Source: Micromonospora lupini str. Lupac 08
GTDB lineage: Bacteria; Actinomycetota; Actinomycetes; Mycobacteriales; Micromonosporaceae
Length of the DNA: 64,000 nucleotides
Direction: 5' to 3'
Assembly: GCF_000297395.2 (NCBI RefSeq)
Contig: NZ_HF570108.1
Location: forward strand, 5,263,196 to 5,327,195
In this document: piece by piece, positions 43,412 through 52,554 of the stretch
Numbering within the stretch: the first letter of the stretch is position 1
How the letters are laid out: every line of letters begins with the position of its first letter
Made by a program: the position numbers and the translations under genes
The notes under the pieces: model-generated
What the model saw: only the letters and a program-made list of their open reading frames with translations
Told to the model about the DNA's origin: nothing
Databases searched by the model: none

Positions 43412-44356
43412 TCAGTCACGCAGGATCTCAAGCGCACGTTCCAGATCGTCAGGGTAGTCGCTGACGAACCGGACCTCGTCCCCCGAACGGGGGTGCACAA
43501 AGCTCAGTTCGCGGGCGTGCAGCCACTGTCGGGCCAGGCCGAGACGGGCCGAGAGGGTGGGGTCGGCGCCGTACGTGAGGTCACCCACACAGGGGTGCCG
43601 CAGCGTGGAGAAGTGCACCCGGATCTGGTGCGTCCGGCCGGTCTCCAGCCGGACGTCGACCAGGCTTGCCGCCGGGAACGCCTCAAGCGTGTCGTAGTGG
43701 GTGATGCTCGGCTTGCCGCCGGACACCACCGCCCAGCGGTAGTCGTGGGTGGGGTGCCTGTCGATCGGCGCGTCCACGGTGCCCCGCAGCGGGTCCAGGT
43801 GCCCCTGCACCACCGCGTGGTAGCCCTTGTCCACCTCGCGGTACTTGAAGGCCCGCTTCAGCGCCGTGTACGCCTGCTCGCTCTTGGCCACCACCATGAT
43901 CCCCGTGGTGCCCACGTCGAGGCGGTGCACCACGCCCTGCCGCTCGGCGGCGCCGCTCGTGGAGATGCGGTGCCCGATCGCGGCGAGGGCGCCGATCACG
44001 CTCGGGCCGGTCCACCCCGGGCTGGGATGCGCGGCCACGCCCACCGGCTTGTCCACCACCACGATGTCGTCGTCGGCGTACACGACGCGCAGGCCGGGAA
44101 CCGCCTGCGGCACCACGGTCGGCGGGGCGACCGGGGCGGGCAGCGTGACGTCCAGCCAGGAGCCGGCCTTGACCTTGTGGGAGTTGGGTCGGGCAGCGCC
44201 GTCGACGAGGGCGTCGCCCGCGTCGACAAGTGCGGCGGCGGCGGTACGGGAGAGGCCGAACAGCCGGGACACCGCCTGGTCCAGGCGCATGCCGTCGAGA
44301 CCGTCGGGCACGGGCAGCGAACGGTGGTCGCCACCGGAGGCGAATGTGGAGGTCAT
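43412..44356 (-). CDS. rluD: RluA/RluD-family pseudouridine synthase
   Basis: Converts uridines in 23S rRNA to pseudouridine. The 314-residue protein has an N-terminal S4-like RNA-binding domain (~20-75) and the catalytic domain with H144-R-L-D147-V-G-T-T-G, Asp147 being the nucleophile; GRTHQIRVH follows. Actinobacterial RluD-like proteins usually follow lspA, as here, with an ATGA overlap. Confidence 0.95.
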   Translation of the reverse strand: MTSTFASGGDHRSLPVPDGLDGMRLDQAVSRLFGLSRTAAAALVDAGDALVDGAARPNSHKVKAGSWLDVTLPAPVAPPTVVPQAVPGLRVVYADDDIVVVDKPVGVAAHPSPGWTGPSVIGALAAIGHRISTSGAAERQGVVHRLDVGTTGIMVVAKSEQAYTALKRAFKYREVDKGYHAVVQGHLDPLRGTVDAPIDRHPTHDYRWAVVSGGKPSITHYDTLEAFPAASLVDVRLETGRTHQIRVHFSTLRHPCVGDLTYGADPTLSARLGLARQWLHARELSFVHPRSGDEVRFVSDYPDDLERALEILRD

Positions 44357-44967
44357 GCCCGCTCCCTCTGCTCGGCGTCGGCGGTGGCGCCCGCGTCGGC
44401 GGAGGCGCCGTCACGGCCGGCCCGGCGGCCGTCCCGCTGACGACCGGTCAGCTCGAGCAGCACGGCCAGCAGCACACCGCAGACCAGCGAGCTGTCGGCC
44501 AGGTTGAACACCGGGAAGTACTCGCCGTACGGCCCGAAGACGCTGATCATGTCGACCACGTGGCCGTGGAACGGGGAGGGCGCCCGGAAGATCCGGTCCA
44601 TCAGGTTGCCCAGCGCGCCACCGAGCACCAGGCCGAGGGAGATCGCCCACGGCAGGGACCGCAGCCGCAGCGCCATCCAGACGATCCAGCCGACCACACC
44701 GATGGTGATCAGCGGAAACACCCAGGTGTAGTCCGCTCCGATGCTCCACGCGGCGCCGCTGTTGCGGGTCAGGCTGAAGTAGACCAGCCCACCCAGGACC
44801 CGGACCGGCTCCCGGTCGGTGAGGGCGGCAAGCGCGAGGTGCTTGGTCACCAGGTCGGCCACCAGGGCCACCAGTGCCACCCCGGCGAGGATCGCGACAG
44901 CCCGGGGCCGGGGCTTACCGCCGCCCGGGTCGGTACGGCCGGGGTCGGCGGGCGGTGCTGCGGTCAT
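44353..44967 (-). CDS. lspA: Lipoprotein signal peptidase II
   Basis: Cleaves the signal peptide of lipoproteins after Lgt has modified the lipobox Cys. The 204-residue protein has four membrane spans and the catalytic aspartates Asp139 (H-V-V-D-M) and Asp158 (F-N-L-A-D-S-S), 19 residues apart as in known LspA. N- and C-terminal tails are extended and charged. The ATG follows GGGGAGCGC; the stop overlaps rluD. Confidence 0.97.
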   Translation of the reverse strand: MTAAPPADPGRTDPGGGKPRPRAVAILAGVALVALVADLVTKHLALAALTDREPVRVLGGLVYFSLTRNSGAAWSIGADYTWVFPLITIGVVGWIVWMALRLRSLPWAISLGLVLGGALGNLMDRIFRAPSPFHGHVVDMISVFGPYGEYFPVFNLADSSLVCGVLLAVLLELTGRQRDGRRAGRDGASADAGATADAEQRERA

Positions 44968-45032
44968 GCGCTCCCCATCGAGGTGTCTCGGCGGTGATCG
45001 CTCACCGTCTCATCGCAGACGGGGACCGGGCC

Positions 45033-45452
45033 TCAGCGCCGCTCCTCCAACTGCTTGCACGTCACACACAGGGTGGCCGACGGGAAGGCGGCGAGGCGCT
45101 CGACCGGGATCGGGTTGCCGCACCGCTCGCACCAGCCGTAACCACCCTCGTCGAGGCGCTCCAGGGCGCGCTCGACCTGCGTGATCCGTTCCAGAATGCT
45201 GTTGGCGAGAGAGATCTCCTGCTCCCGCTCGAACGTCTTGGTGCCGGTGTCGGCCTGGTCGTCCCCGGCCGAGTCCGTCAACCGATCGCGCTGCAGCTCG
45301 GTGATCTCGCTCAGCGTCTGATCGTACTCGGCGCGCAGCTCGTCCCGTCGCGCCGCCAGCGCCGCCCGGATCTTCTCGGTCTCCGCCGCGCTGCGGGTGG
45401 CCTTGGCCACCGGCTTGCGGCCGGCGGTCCTGGTGTCGGCTGGCTTCGCCAT
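45033..45452 (-). CDS. DksA/TraR-type zinc-finger protein
   Basis: A 139-residue protein with a Lys/Arg-rich start, a coiled-coil (ALAARRDELRAEYDQTLSEITELQRDRL), a DDQADTGTKTFEREQEI tip region and a C-terminal zinc finger C-E-R-C...C-V-T-C. DksA relatives insert into the RNA polymerase secondary channel. The ATG at 45452 follows GGGAGCG; a longer frame to 45578 reaches into the promoter and is rejected. A clear -35/-10 lies about 125 bp upstream. Confidence 0.9.
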   Translation of the reverse strand: MAKPADTRTAGRKPVAKATRSAAETEKIRAALAARRDELRAEYDQTLSEITELQRDRLTDSAGDDQADTGTKTFEREQEISLANSILERITQVERALERLDEGGYGWCERCGNPIPVERLAAFPSATLCVTCKQLEERR

Positions 45453-45577
45453 GGGTCGCTCCCTCGGCCGCGGAGCCGCGCGGTCGCGGCACCTGGTCAG
45501 GGGCGCCGACGAAGGCGGCCCCCACAGTACGAAAACGGGCGCACGGCGACGATGGCCGCGCACTCCGGAGGTTGGCA

Positions 45578-45606
45578 AGAATACGGAACGTACAGGCGTC
45601 CGACAA
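45578..45606 (-). promoter_or_regulatory. -35/-10 promoter upstream of the dksA-like gene
   Basis: On the minus strand TTGTCG (45606-45601) and TATTCT (45583-45578) are separated by exactly 17 bp. Transcription would begin near 45571, giving an mRNA leader of about 120 nt. Confidence 0.6.
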
Positions 45607-45676
45607 CGTGGCGCACCGTCGTACCGCTCAACAGCCCCGAGCCCTGCCTAACTGGGGCAAAGGGAACGCTAGCAGA

Positions 45677-47176
45677 TCAACCGACCGCCTCATCCCCGTA
45701 CTCGCCAAACCATCGGGCCAGCCGACCCCGTCGGCTGACCGCCCGCAACCGCCGTTCGGCGGCGTCGCGTACCCCACCGGTGGCGACGATCAGCAGGCTG
45801 TCGCCCGTTTTCAGCCGGGTGTCCGGGCCGGGCACGAAACCCACCCCGTCGCGCAGCACCAGGGTCACCGAGGCGCCCACCGGCAGCCGCAGCTCGTCGA
45901 CGTGCACGCCGGCCAGCCGCGAGCCCGGAGGCACCTCAAGTTGGAGCAGATCGGCCCGCATCCGCTCCAGCGGCGCGGTCTCCACGTGGAGCTCGGTGGC
46001 CTCGGCCGGCGCGGTGGTCCCCAGCCGGCGGGCGAACGGACCGAGAGTGCTGGTCTGCACCAGCGTGAAGATCACCACCAGTACGAAGACCGCGTCGAAG
46101 AGGCGCTCCGCGCCCGGCACCCGCTCGGAGAGCGGAATGGTGGCCAGCACGATCGGCACCGCCCCGCGCAGCCCGGCCCAGGACAGGAACGCCTGCTCGC
46201 GCAGGCCGACCCGGAACGGCAGCGCCGACACGGCCACCGACAGCGGCCGGGCCAGCAGCACCAGCGCCAGACCGGCGACCACCGCCGGCAGCACCGCCGC
46301 GTCCAACCGGCCCGGCGAGACCAGCAACCCGAGCAGCACGAACAGCCCGATCTGGGCGAGCCACGCCAGCCCGTCGGCGAAGCCGAGGATCGCCCGCCGG
46401 TGCGACAGCCGGGCGTTGCCCAGCAGCACCCCGGCAACGTAGACGGCGAGGAAGCCCGAGGCGTGCAGCACGGCGCCGGCGGCGTACGCCAGGACGGTGA
46501 TACCCACCGCCGCGATCGGGTACAGCCCGGCGGACGGCAGCGCCGCCCGGCGCAGCGCCCACGTGCCGGCGACGCCCGCACCCACGCCCACCGCCGCGCC
46601 GACGCCCAGCTCGTAACAGACCAGACCGACCTCGTACCACCACGGATGCGACCAGCCCGCGTGCGACAGCAGCACCACCAGCAGCACCACCGGGGCGTCG
46701 TTCATGCCCGACTCGGCCTCCAGCGTGGCCGTCAGCCGCGGCGGCAGCCGCAGCCGTCGCAGGGTGGCGAACACGGCCGCCGCGTCGGTGGAGGACAGCA
46801 CCGCGCCGTAGAGCAACGCCAACCGCCAGTCCAGACCCAACAACAGGTGTACGGCGATGCCGACCACCACGATGCTGACGACCACGCCGACCGTGGAGAG
46901 CGCGGACGCCAGCCCGAGAACCGGGCGCAGCGCGCTCCACCGGGCGGTCAGGCCACCCTCGGCGATGATCACGATCAGCGCGCAGAAGCCGAGGGTGCGG
47001 GTCAGCTCGACGTCGTCGAAGCGGATACCCAGCCCGGCCTCGCCGATGGCCACACCCAACGCCAGGTAGACCAGCAGGCTGGGCACCCCGAGGCGACTGG
47101 AGAGCCGGACGGCGCCGACCGCCACCAGCAGCACCGCCGCACCGACCAGCAGCGCGATATCCAGCCCGGGCGTCAC
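45677..47176 (-). CDS. CPA1-type K+(Na+)/H+ antiporter with RCK_C domain
   Basis: A 499-residue antiporter (NhaP2/CvrA type). About twelve spans cover residues 8-385 and include the ion-binding ESGMNDAPVVLLVV (Asn-Asp) and STDAAAVFATLRR. Residues ~405-480 form an RCK_C/TrkA_C ligand-binding domain (PPGSRLAGVHVDELRLPVGASVTLVLRDG). It probably extrudes K+ or Na+ for protons and is gated by a nucleotide or similar ligand. The GTG start lies 22 bp after the DUF167 stop. Confidence 0.92.
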   Translation of the reverse strand: MTPGLDIALLVGAAVLLVAVGAVRLSSRLGVPSLLVYLALGVAIGEAGLGIRFDDVELTRTLGFCALIVIIAEGGLTARWSALRPVLGLASALSTVGVVVSIVVVGIAVHLLLGLDWRLALLYGAVLSSTDAAAVFATLRRLRLPPRLTATLEAESGMNDAPVVLLVVLLSHAGWSHPWWYEVGLVCYELGVGAAVGVGAGVAGTWALRRAALPSAGLYPIAAVGITVLAYAAGAVLHASGFLAVYVAGVLLGNARLSHRRAILGFADGLAWLAQIGLFVLLGLLVSPGRLDAAVLPAVVAGLALVLLARPLSVAVSALPFRVGLREQAFLSWAGLRGAVPIVLATIPLSERVPGAERLFDAVFVLVVIFTLVQTSTLGPFARRLGTTAPAEATELHVETAPLERMRADLLQLEVPPGSRLAGVHVDELRLPVGASVTLVLRDGVGFVPGPDTRLKTGDSLLIVATGGVRDAAERRLRAVSRRGRLARWFGEYGDEAVG

Positions 47177-47198
47177 GGTTGCCGAGCCCGGGCGGTCC

Positions 47199-47510
47199 TC
47201 ACCCTGCGGATCCGTCGCGCAGTCGGTGCAGCACGTCGGTCAGCCCGGGGCCCGGCCGGTCGACGAGGAACAGCTTGTCCCGGCTTGTCGCGCCGGTGCG
47301 CAGCGACACCGTGGCCGCCCGGACACCCAACGCGTCGGCGAGGGCACGGCGGGCGGCCTCGGTCGCCCGGCCGTCCACCGCCGGAGCGTGGACCGCGATC
47401 ACCAGGGCGGGACCGTGCGGGCCGTCGAAGCGGCCACCGACGGTGTTCCGGGGGGCGCCGGGCTTCACCCGCACCGCCACGGTGAACGCGTCCTGCGGGG
47501 GCACCGGCAC
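47199..47510 (-). CDS. DUF167 (YggU) family protein
   Basis: A 103-residue protein with the DUF167 pattern: VAVRVKPGAPRNTVGG at the start and the end motif V-S-L-R-T-G-A-T-S-R-D-K-L-F-L-V, which is the conserved G-x-x-S-R-x-K. Its role is unknown; the YggU fold is well conserved. The start is taken as GTG 47510, 5 bp after the neighbour's stop, with GTG 47504 as alternative. It is translationally coupled to genes on both sides. Confidence 0.85.
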   Translation of the reverse strand: MPVPPQDAFTVAVRVKPGAPRNTVGGRFDGPHGPALVIAVHAPAVDGRATEAARRALADALGVRAATVSLRTGATSRDKLFLVDRPGPGLTDVLHRLRDGSAG

Positions 47511-47515
47511 CGCGC

Positions 47516-48280
47516 TCAGATCGGCCGGGCATCGGTGAGCAGGGCGGTGGCCGGCGCACACGCCGCGCACGGCGTGAAGCCCAGCTCGACGGCCTCGGCG
47601 ACCGGAAGGGGCTCGGGCACCCGGCCGGCCAGGTGCGGGCACCCGGCCAGGTGGTAGCGGGGCCGCCCGTCCACCACCACGACGGGGTCGGGCAGTCGGG
47701 AGACCCGGGCCGCCTCGGCAGGGGTGATCGGTTGCTCGGCCGGCTCGTCGGCCAGCGCGTCGACAGCCGCCGCGTCGGAGGAGTATGCCTCGTCGCCCCG
47801 CGCCACGAAGGGCGATGCCGGGCTGACGGGCGAGAAGCGTGAGCCGTCGGCCGGGGGCACGAACGGTGCCTCGGGCTCGAACGGCGAGGCCGCGTCGTGC
47901 GGTGGCCACGCGTCCGACGGCGGCGCCTCGTCGGGGTCGGACGGCGGCTCGGGTGGTTGCCGCCACCCGGTGCCGCCGTTACCGACCGTCGAAGGTACGT
48001 GCTGGACCGGCACGTCCGGCTCGGCCAGCGGTGGACCGTACGCGAACCCCGGCTCGGCCTGGCTGGCCCTGCGGAATGTCGCGCGGTCCCGTGGACCGGG
48101 CCGACCGGGATCCGCCGTCGCGCGGTTGGCGGCTGCCTGGCGGGCGCCCGCCACCAACGCCACGGCGGCCAGCAGACTGGCCGCGATGGAGATGGTCAAC
48201 AGAATGCTGGAGCCACCGGCCAGACCGAACACCAGCAGCACCACGGCGACGAGGATGAGCAGAAGACTCGCAACTATCAC
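47516..48280 (-). CDS. Hypothetical membrane protein with C-terminal Cys/His motif
   Basis: Two spans at the start (about residues 3-22 and 27-46) are followed by a ~140-residue Pro/Ala/Asp-rich segment. The last ~45 residues, R-Y-H-L-A-G-C-P-H-L then G-F-T-P-C-A-A-C-A-P, have the Cys/His spacing of small zinc ribbons found at the ends of nuclease and Ada-like proteins. Function unknown. It lies between wag31 and DUF167 on the minus strand. Confidence 0.75.
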   Translation of the reverse strand: MIVASLLLILVAVVLLVFGLAGGSSILLTISIAASLLAAVALVAGARQAAANRATADPGRPGPRDRATFRRASQAEPGFAYGPPLAEPDVPVQHVPSTVGNGGTGWRQPPEPPSDPDEAPPSDAWPPHDAASPFEPEAPFVPPADGSRFSPVSPASPFVARGDEAYSSDAAAVDALADEPAEQPITPAEAARVSRLPDPVVVVDGRPRYHLAGCPHLAGRVPEPLPVAEAVELGFTPCAACAPATALLTDARPI

Positions 48281-48360
48281 GGCTCACCCCCGCCGCGTCG
48301 TACCGTCCAGGCAGGGCCGGCGACCGTCACCATCTGCGGACAGCGATCGCCGGCCGGTGC

Positions 48361-49167
48361 TCAGCGTCCGGCTTCGAGGGCGCCGGAGCGCCCGCCGCCG
48401 TACGAACCGGCGAGCCCTGCGGCTGCCAGCCCGTTGCCGCCGGCGACCCGACCTGCCTCGGAGCGGGTCATCTCGGCTTCGAGGCCCTGGCCGCGACCGT
48501 CGAGGTCCCGCAACTGGCTCTCCAGGTACGCCTTGAGCCGGGTGCGGTACTCGCGCTCGAACTGCTTGAGCTCCTCGATGTGCTTCTGCAGGGCCGTGCG
48601 CTTGGCGTCCAGGCCGCCCATGGCCTCCTGGTGCCGCTGGCGGGCGTCCCGCTCCAGGGCGTCGGCCTTCGCGCGAGCCTCGCGGGTCACCTCCTCGGCC
48701 TTGCTGCGGGCCTCGGACAGGAGCTGGTCGGCCTCGCGACGCGCGTCGGACACGTGGTCGTCGGCGGTGCGCTGGGCCATCATCAGCACGCGCAGGGCCT
48801 GCTGCTCACCGTCACCGGTGACGCCGCCGGCCGGGCCGCCGGTCGCCCGGACCTGCTCCAGCTCGGCCTGCATGGCACGGGCGGCCTGCTCGGCAGCGGA
48901 CTTGTCGCGCTGCACCCGGTCCAGTTGGGCCTTGACGTCGTTGAGCTCCGCCGCCAGTCGGGCGTCGCCGCCGGGGCCGGCGGGGGCACCGCCACGGCCG
49001 CCGCGCTCCACCTGGGCGCGCAGCTCGTTGTTCTCCTCGATGAGACGGGCGAGCTCGCGCTCGACCTCGTCCAGGAAGGCGTCGACCTCCTCCTCGTCAT
49101 ACCCCCGCTTGCCGATCGGCGGCTTTTTGAAGGCGACGTTGTGGACGTCGGCCGGGGTCAGCGGCAT
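48361..49167 (-). CDS. wag31: DivIVA-family polar growth protein Wag31
   Basis: Recruits cell-wall synthesis to poles and septa in actinobacteria. The 268-residue protein has the DivIVA start MPLTPADVHNVAFKKPPIGKRGYDEEEVDAFLDEVE, a Gly-rich interruption, and a long second coiled-coil (about residues 95-225). The ATG at 49167 follows GAGGAG; an upstream codon at 49212 is unlikely. It is the last gene of the division cluster, after yggT. Confidence 0.96.
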   Translation of the reverse strand: MPLTPADVHNVAFKKPPIGKRGYDEEEVDAFLDEVERELARLIEENNELRAQVERGGRGGAPAGPGGDARLAAELNDVKAQLDRVQRDKSAAEQAARAMQAELEQVRATGGPAGGVTGDGEQQALRVLMMAQRTADDHVSDARREADQLLSEARSKAEEVTREARAKADALERDARQRHQEAMGGLDAKRTALQKHIEELKQFEREYRTRLKAYLESQLRDLDGRGQGLEAEMTRSEAGRVAGGNGLAAAGLAGSYGGGRSGALEAGR

Positions 49168-49211
49168 CGAAACTCCTCGGGTCAGTTGCGGCCGCGAAAG
49201 CGCGTCGGTCA

Positions 49212-49517
49212 TCAGGCGGTTGCCGTGATCGACGGCCCTAACACGAACTCCATCAGCACGAACAGGATAACCAGGAGCACAAGGGAGGCCAGGTCGATGC
49301 TCACGGTACCAATTCGCAGCGGAGGGATCACACGCCTCAACGCGTTGAGAGGGGGATCAGTGACGCTCCACACGGATTCCAATCCTGCCGCCGCGCCCCG
49401 CCCCGGCTGCCACCGGCGGCCGTACTGCAGAACCGCGCTCAACACGAACCGGGACAGAAGAAGAAGCAGGAAGACATAAAGGACCAGGTACAACACTTGC
49501 AGTAAGATCGACAACAC
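49212..49517 (-). CDS. YggT-family membrane protein
   Basis: A 101-residue protein with two membrane spans (residues ~3-28 and ~75-95) flanking a cytoplasmic loop with DPPLNALRRVIPPLRIG, typical of YggT. It is constantly found between sepF and wag31 and probably assists division or osmotic fitness; its mechanism is unknown. GTG start at 49517. Confidence 0.92.
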   Translation of the reverse strand: MLSILLQVLYLVLYVFLLLLLSRFVLSAVLQYGRRWQPGRGAAAGLESVWSVTDPPLNALRRVIPPLRIGTVSIDLASLVLLVILFVLMEFVLGPSITATA

Positions 49518-49547
49518 GGTAAGCGACGTCCCTCGGGTCGGGCGGGG

Positions 49548-50252
49548 TCAACTCAGGCTGAAAAATCCACCCTCAGCGATCTTGGCCTTGTCCTCAGCGG
49601 TGACCTGGACATTGGCCGGTGAGAGCAGGAACACCCGATTGGTCACGCGCTCGATCGTACCGCGCAGCCCGAACGCCAGACCGGCCGCGAAGTCAACCAG
49701 ACGGCGGGCGTCGGCCTCATCCATCTCGGTGAGATTGATGATCACTGGCACCCCGTCGCGGAAGTGCTCACCGATGGTGCGCGCCTCGCGGTAGGTGGTC
49801 GGGTGCAGCGTGGTGATCTGGTAGCGCTGCTCCTCCTCAGGCACGGCCACCCGCTCCCGCGTCGCGGCCTGCGGCGCGAGGGCCAGATTGTCGCGCGTGT
49901 GGTACGTCAGCGCGCCCGACGTGTCGCCGGCCGAGGACCGCGTGATCGACCGCACGCTGGCCCGCTCGGCACGCTCCGCCCGCTCGGGACGCTCACCGTC
50001 ACCGCGGTCGGAGTCGCCGCCGCGCCCGGTGGACCGCTCGGAGAGCCGGCCCCGCTCGCTGGCGCGCGGCCGGGGAGCCGGTGGCTCCTCGGCGTCGTCG
50101 TCGTCCTCGTCGGAGAACTCCTCGGCGTACCGACTCTGCCGGTACCGCGACTCGCGGTAGCCACCCTTGTCGTAGCCACCGTCGTCGTAGGCCCGCTCGT
50201 CGTCTTCCTCGACGAGACCGAGCCAGACCCCCGCCTTGCGCAGTGCACCCAT
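49548..50252 (-). CDS. sepF: Cell division protein SepF
   Basis: Membrane-linked FtsZ anchor that bundles FtsZ filaments. The 234-residue protein starts MGALRKAGVWLGLVEEDD, an amphipathic membrane-targeting helix, continues with a ~110-residue acidic/Arg-rich linker and ends with the SepF fold (ITTLHPTTYREARTIGEHF... NLTEMDEADARRLVDFAAGL... VFLLSP). The ATG at 50252 follows GGAAGGG. Actinobacteria lacking FtsA/ZipA rely on it. Confidence 0.95.
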   Translation of the reverse strand: MGALRKAGVWLGLVEEDDERAYDDGGYDKGGYRESRYRQSRYAEEFSDEDDDDAEEPPAPRPRASERGRLSERSTGRGGDSDRGDGERPERAERAERASVRSITRSSAGDTSGALTYHTRDNLALAPQAATRERVAVPEEEQRYQITTLHPTTYREARTIGEHFRDGVPVIINLTEMDEADARRLVDFAAGLAFGLRGTIERVTNRVFLLSPANVQVTAEDKAKIAEGGFFSLS

Positions 50253-50441
50253 CCCGCGCCCTTCCGTCCGCCGTGCGGCACTCGCCCCCGTGCCATGTCG
50301 CCCGTCGCGAGTGGACAACCATGCCCATCGGACCGGAACGGCAATCCCCCTGGCGCGCGATTCGCGTCGCGCGTCACGACCCCCACAAGGATCCGCCGCC
50401 CTGAAACAACACTGATGTAATTTGCCTGTCTCGCGGTCAGG

Positions 50442-51185
50442 CTACCGCAGCGTGGGACGCATTCCGAGCAACGCGCTACCGACGCGGACATGTGTCGCGC
50501 CGTATCGGATCGCGATTTCCAGGTCGCCGCTCATTCCCGCCGACAACGATGTCGCTCCGGGATGGAGAGTCCGAAACGCCTCGGCCACCTCGGCCAGTCG
50601 GGCGAAGGCCCGCTCGGGCTGCCACCCCAGCGGCGCCACCGCCATCAGACCGGCCAACCGCAGCGCGGGCGCGTCCGCCACCGCCGCGGCGACCGCCTCC
50701 AGCCCCGTGGCCTCGTCGGCCGAGTCGGGCAACGCGCCACCGCGCGCCGGGTCGCCGTCGATGCTCACCTGGACCAGGGCGTCCAGCGGCCGTTCCCGCT
50801 CGGCCGCCGCGTTACCCAGCGCACGGGCCAGCCGCACGCTGTCCACCGAGTGCACGACGTCGGCATAGCGGACGACCGAGCGCGCCTTGTTGCGCTGCAA
50901 CTGCCCGATGAAGTGCCACCGTGGACGCACCCCGGCCGCTGCCACCTCGGCGGCCTTGCCGGCGGCCTCCTGGTCGCGGTTCTCCCCCAGGTCGGTCACC
51001 CCGAGACCGGCCAACGCCAGCGCGTCGCCGGCCGGGTACGTCTTGGTCACGGCGATCATCGTGACGTCGGCGGGGTCCCGGCCCGCGTCCGCGCAGGCGT
51101 CGGCGATCCGGGCCCGCACCCGGGCCAGGCCGGCCGCGAGTTCGGCGCGCCGGTCCGGTCGTACCGTGGCTGAGCTGTCGGTCAT
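50442..51185 (-). CDS. yggS: YggS-family PLP-binding protein
   Basis: A 247-residue PLP homeostasis protein (YlmE/PLPBP) without known enzyme activity. The PLP lysine is Lys48 (A-V-T-K-T-Y), and the phosphate-binding end is SAGMSGDLEIAIRYGATHVRVGSALLG. It begins 9 bp after the ftsZ stop, in the usual dcw position, but the pgeF gene that often separates them is absent. Confidence 0.94.
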   Translation of the reverse strand: MTDSSATVRPDRRAELAAGLARVRARIADACADAGRDPADVTMIAVTKTYPAGDALALAGLGVTDLGENRDQEAAGKAAEVAAAGVRPRWHFIGQLQRNKARSVVRYADVVHSVDSVRLARALGNAAAERERPLDALVQVSIDGDPARGGALPDSADEATGLEAVAAAVADAPALRLAGLMAVAPLGWQPERAFARLAEVAEAFRTLHPGATSLSAGMSGDLEIAIRYGATHVRVGSALLGMRPTLR

Positions 51186-51194
51186 CGGCGGCGC

Positions 51195-52310
51195 TCAGGA
51201 GCCGTTCTTGAGGAAGTCGGGCACGTCCACGTCGTCGAAGAGCACCCGGCGCGGCGACTGGGTCTGCGCCGGCAGGGTGGCCGGCGGAGGCACCGGGGTG
51301 CTCTGCGGCGCCGGCTGGTTGGTGTTGGTCTTGCGGGTCGGCTCGGCCGCCTTGTACGCAGGGGTGCCACCGTCGAAGCCCGCCGCGATGACAGTCACCC
51401 GCACCTCGTCGCCGAGCGCGTCGTCGATGACCGCGCCGAAGATGATGTTGGCGTCCGGGTGGGCCGCGTCGGTGACCAGCTGGGCCGCGTCGTTGATCTC
51501 GAACAGGCCCAGGTCGGAGCCACCGGCGATGGAGAGCAGCACGCCGCGCGCGCCGTCCATGCTCTGCTCCAGCAGCGGGCTGGAGATGGCCGCCTCGGCC
51601 GCCTCGACCGCGCGGTTCTCCCCGCGGGCGCTGCCGATGCCCATCAACGCGCTGCCGGCGCCGCTCATCACGCTCTTGACGTCGGCAAAGTCCAGGTTGA
51701 TCAGACCCGGGGTGGTGATCAGGTCGGTGATGCCCTGCACGCCGGAGAGCAGCACCTGGTCGGCCGTGCGGAAGGCGTCCATCATGCTGATGTTGCGGTC
51801 ACCCAGCGCCAGCAGCCGGTCGTTCGGGATGACGATGAGCGTGTCGCACTGGTTACGCAGCTCGTCTATCCCCGTCTCGGCCTGCACCTGGCGGCGCTTG
51901 CCCTCGAAGGAGAACGGGCGGGTCACCACGCCGATGGTCAGCGCGCCGAGCTTGCGGGCGATGTTGGCCACCACCGGCGCGCCGCCGGTGCCGGTGCCGC
52001 CGCCCTCACCGCAGGTCACGAAGACCATGTCGGCGCCCTTGAGCACTTCCTCGATCTCGTCGCGGTGGTCCTCGGCGGCGTTCTTGCCGACGTCCGGGTT
52101 GGCCCCGGCCCCCAGGCCGCGGGTCAGCTCCCGGCCGACGTCGAGCTTGACGTCGGCGTCGCTCATCAGCAGCGCCTGGGCATCGGTGTTGATCGCGATG
52201 AACTCGACGCCCTTGAGCCCAACCTCGATCATCCGGTTGACGGCGTTGACGCCGCCGCCCCCGATGCCGACGACCTTGATGACCGCCAGGTAGTTGTGCG
52301 GAGGTGTCAT
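51195..52310 (-). CDS. ftsZ: Cell division GTPase FtsZ
   Basis: Tubulin homologue that forms the division ring. The 371-residue protein has the GTP signature G-G-G-T-G-T-G at 103-109, the T7 loop (NLDFADVKSVM) that completes the neighbour's active site, and the C-terminal core DDVDVPDFLKNG that binds SepF/FtsW. The ATG at 52310 follows AAGGA...GGAG. A -35/-10 promoter lies ~110 bp upstream. Confidence 0.99.
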   Translation of the reverse strand: MTPPHNYLAVIKVVGIGGGGVNAVNRMIEVGLKGVEFIAINTDAQALLMSDADVKLDVGRELTRGLGAGANPDVGKNAAEDHRDEIEEVLKGADMVFVTCGEGGGTGTGGAPVVANIARKLGALTIGVVTRPFSFEGKRRQVQAETGIDELRNQCDTLIVIPNDRLLALGDRNISMMDAFRTADQVLLSGVQGITDLITTPGLINLDFADVKSVMSGAGSALMGIGSARGENRAVEAAEAAISSPLLEQSMDGARGVLLSIAGGSDLGLFEINDAAQLVTDAAHPDANIIFGAVIDDALGDEVRVTVIAAGFDGGTPAYKAAEPTRKTNTNQPAPQSTPVPPPATLPAQTQSPRRVLFDDVDVPDFLKNGS

Positions 52311-52416
52311 CTCCGGTCCTTTCCTTCGAGATTGGCTTCGGCCGACCGGGTACGGCGTGGCCAGACCAGCGGCCGACGACAGCTGTCACCAGCGAGAGTC
52401 AGGGGTGAACCCTCAC

Positions 52417-52445
52417 CCTCTACTAGAGGCTTACAGTTATGTCAA
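52417..52445 (-). promoter_or_regulatory. ftsZ promoter (-35/-10)
   Basis: On the minus strand TTGACA (52445-52440), a 17-bp spacer and TAGAGG (52422-52417) form a sigma-70-like promoter. It lies in the 244-bp gap between ftsQ and ftsZ and gives a leader of ~100 nt. A short GGGTGA...TCACCC hairpin follows. Confidence 0.65.
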
Positions 52446-52554
52446 CCACTGAACCTCTTCGGGGCAACGTAAGCGCCACCACGCCAGGAGCCAAGGACCC
52501 GACCGGCGTGTCGCCGCCGGAGCGCGACTCGTCACGTCCCCGCACGCTCACCCG

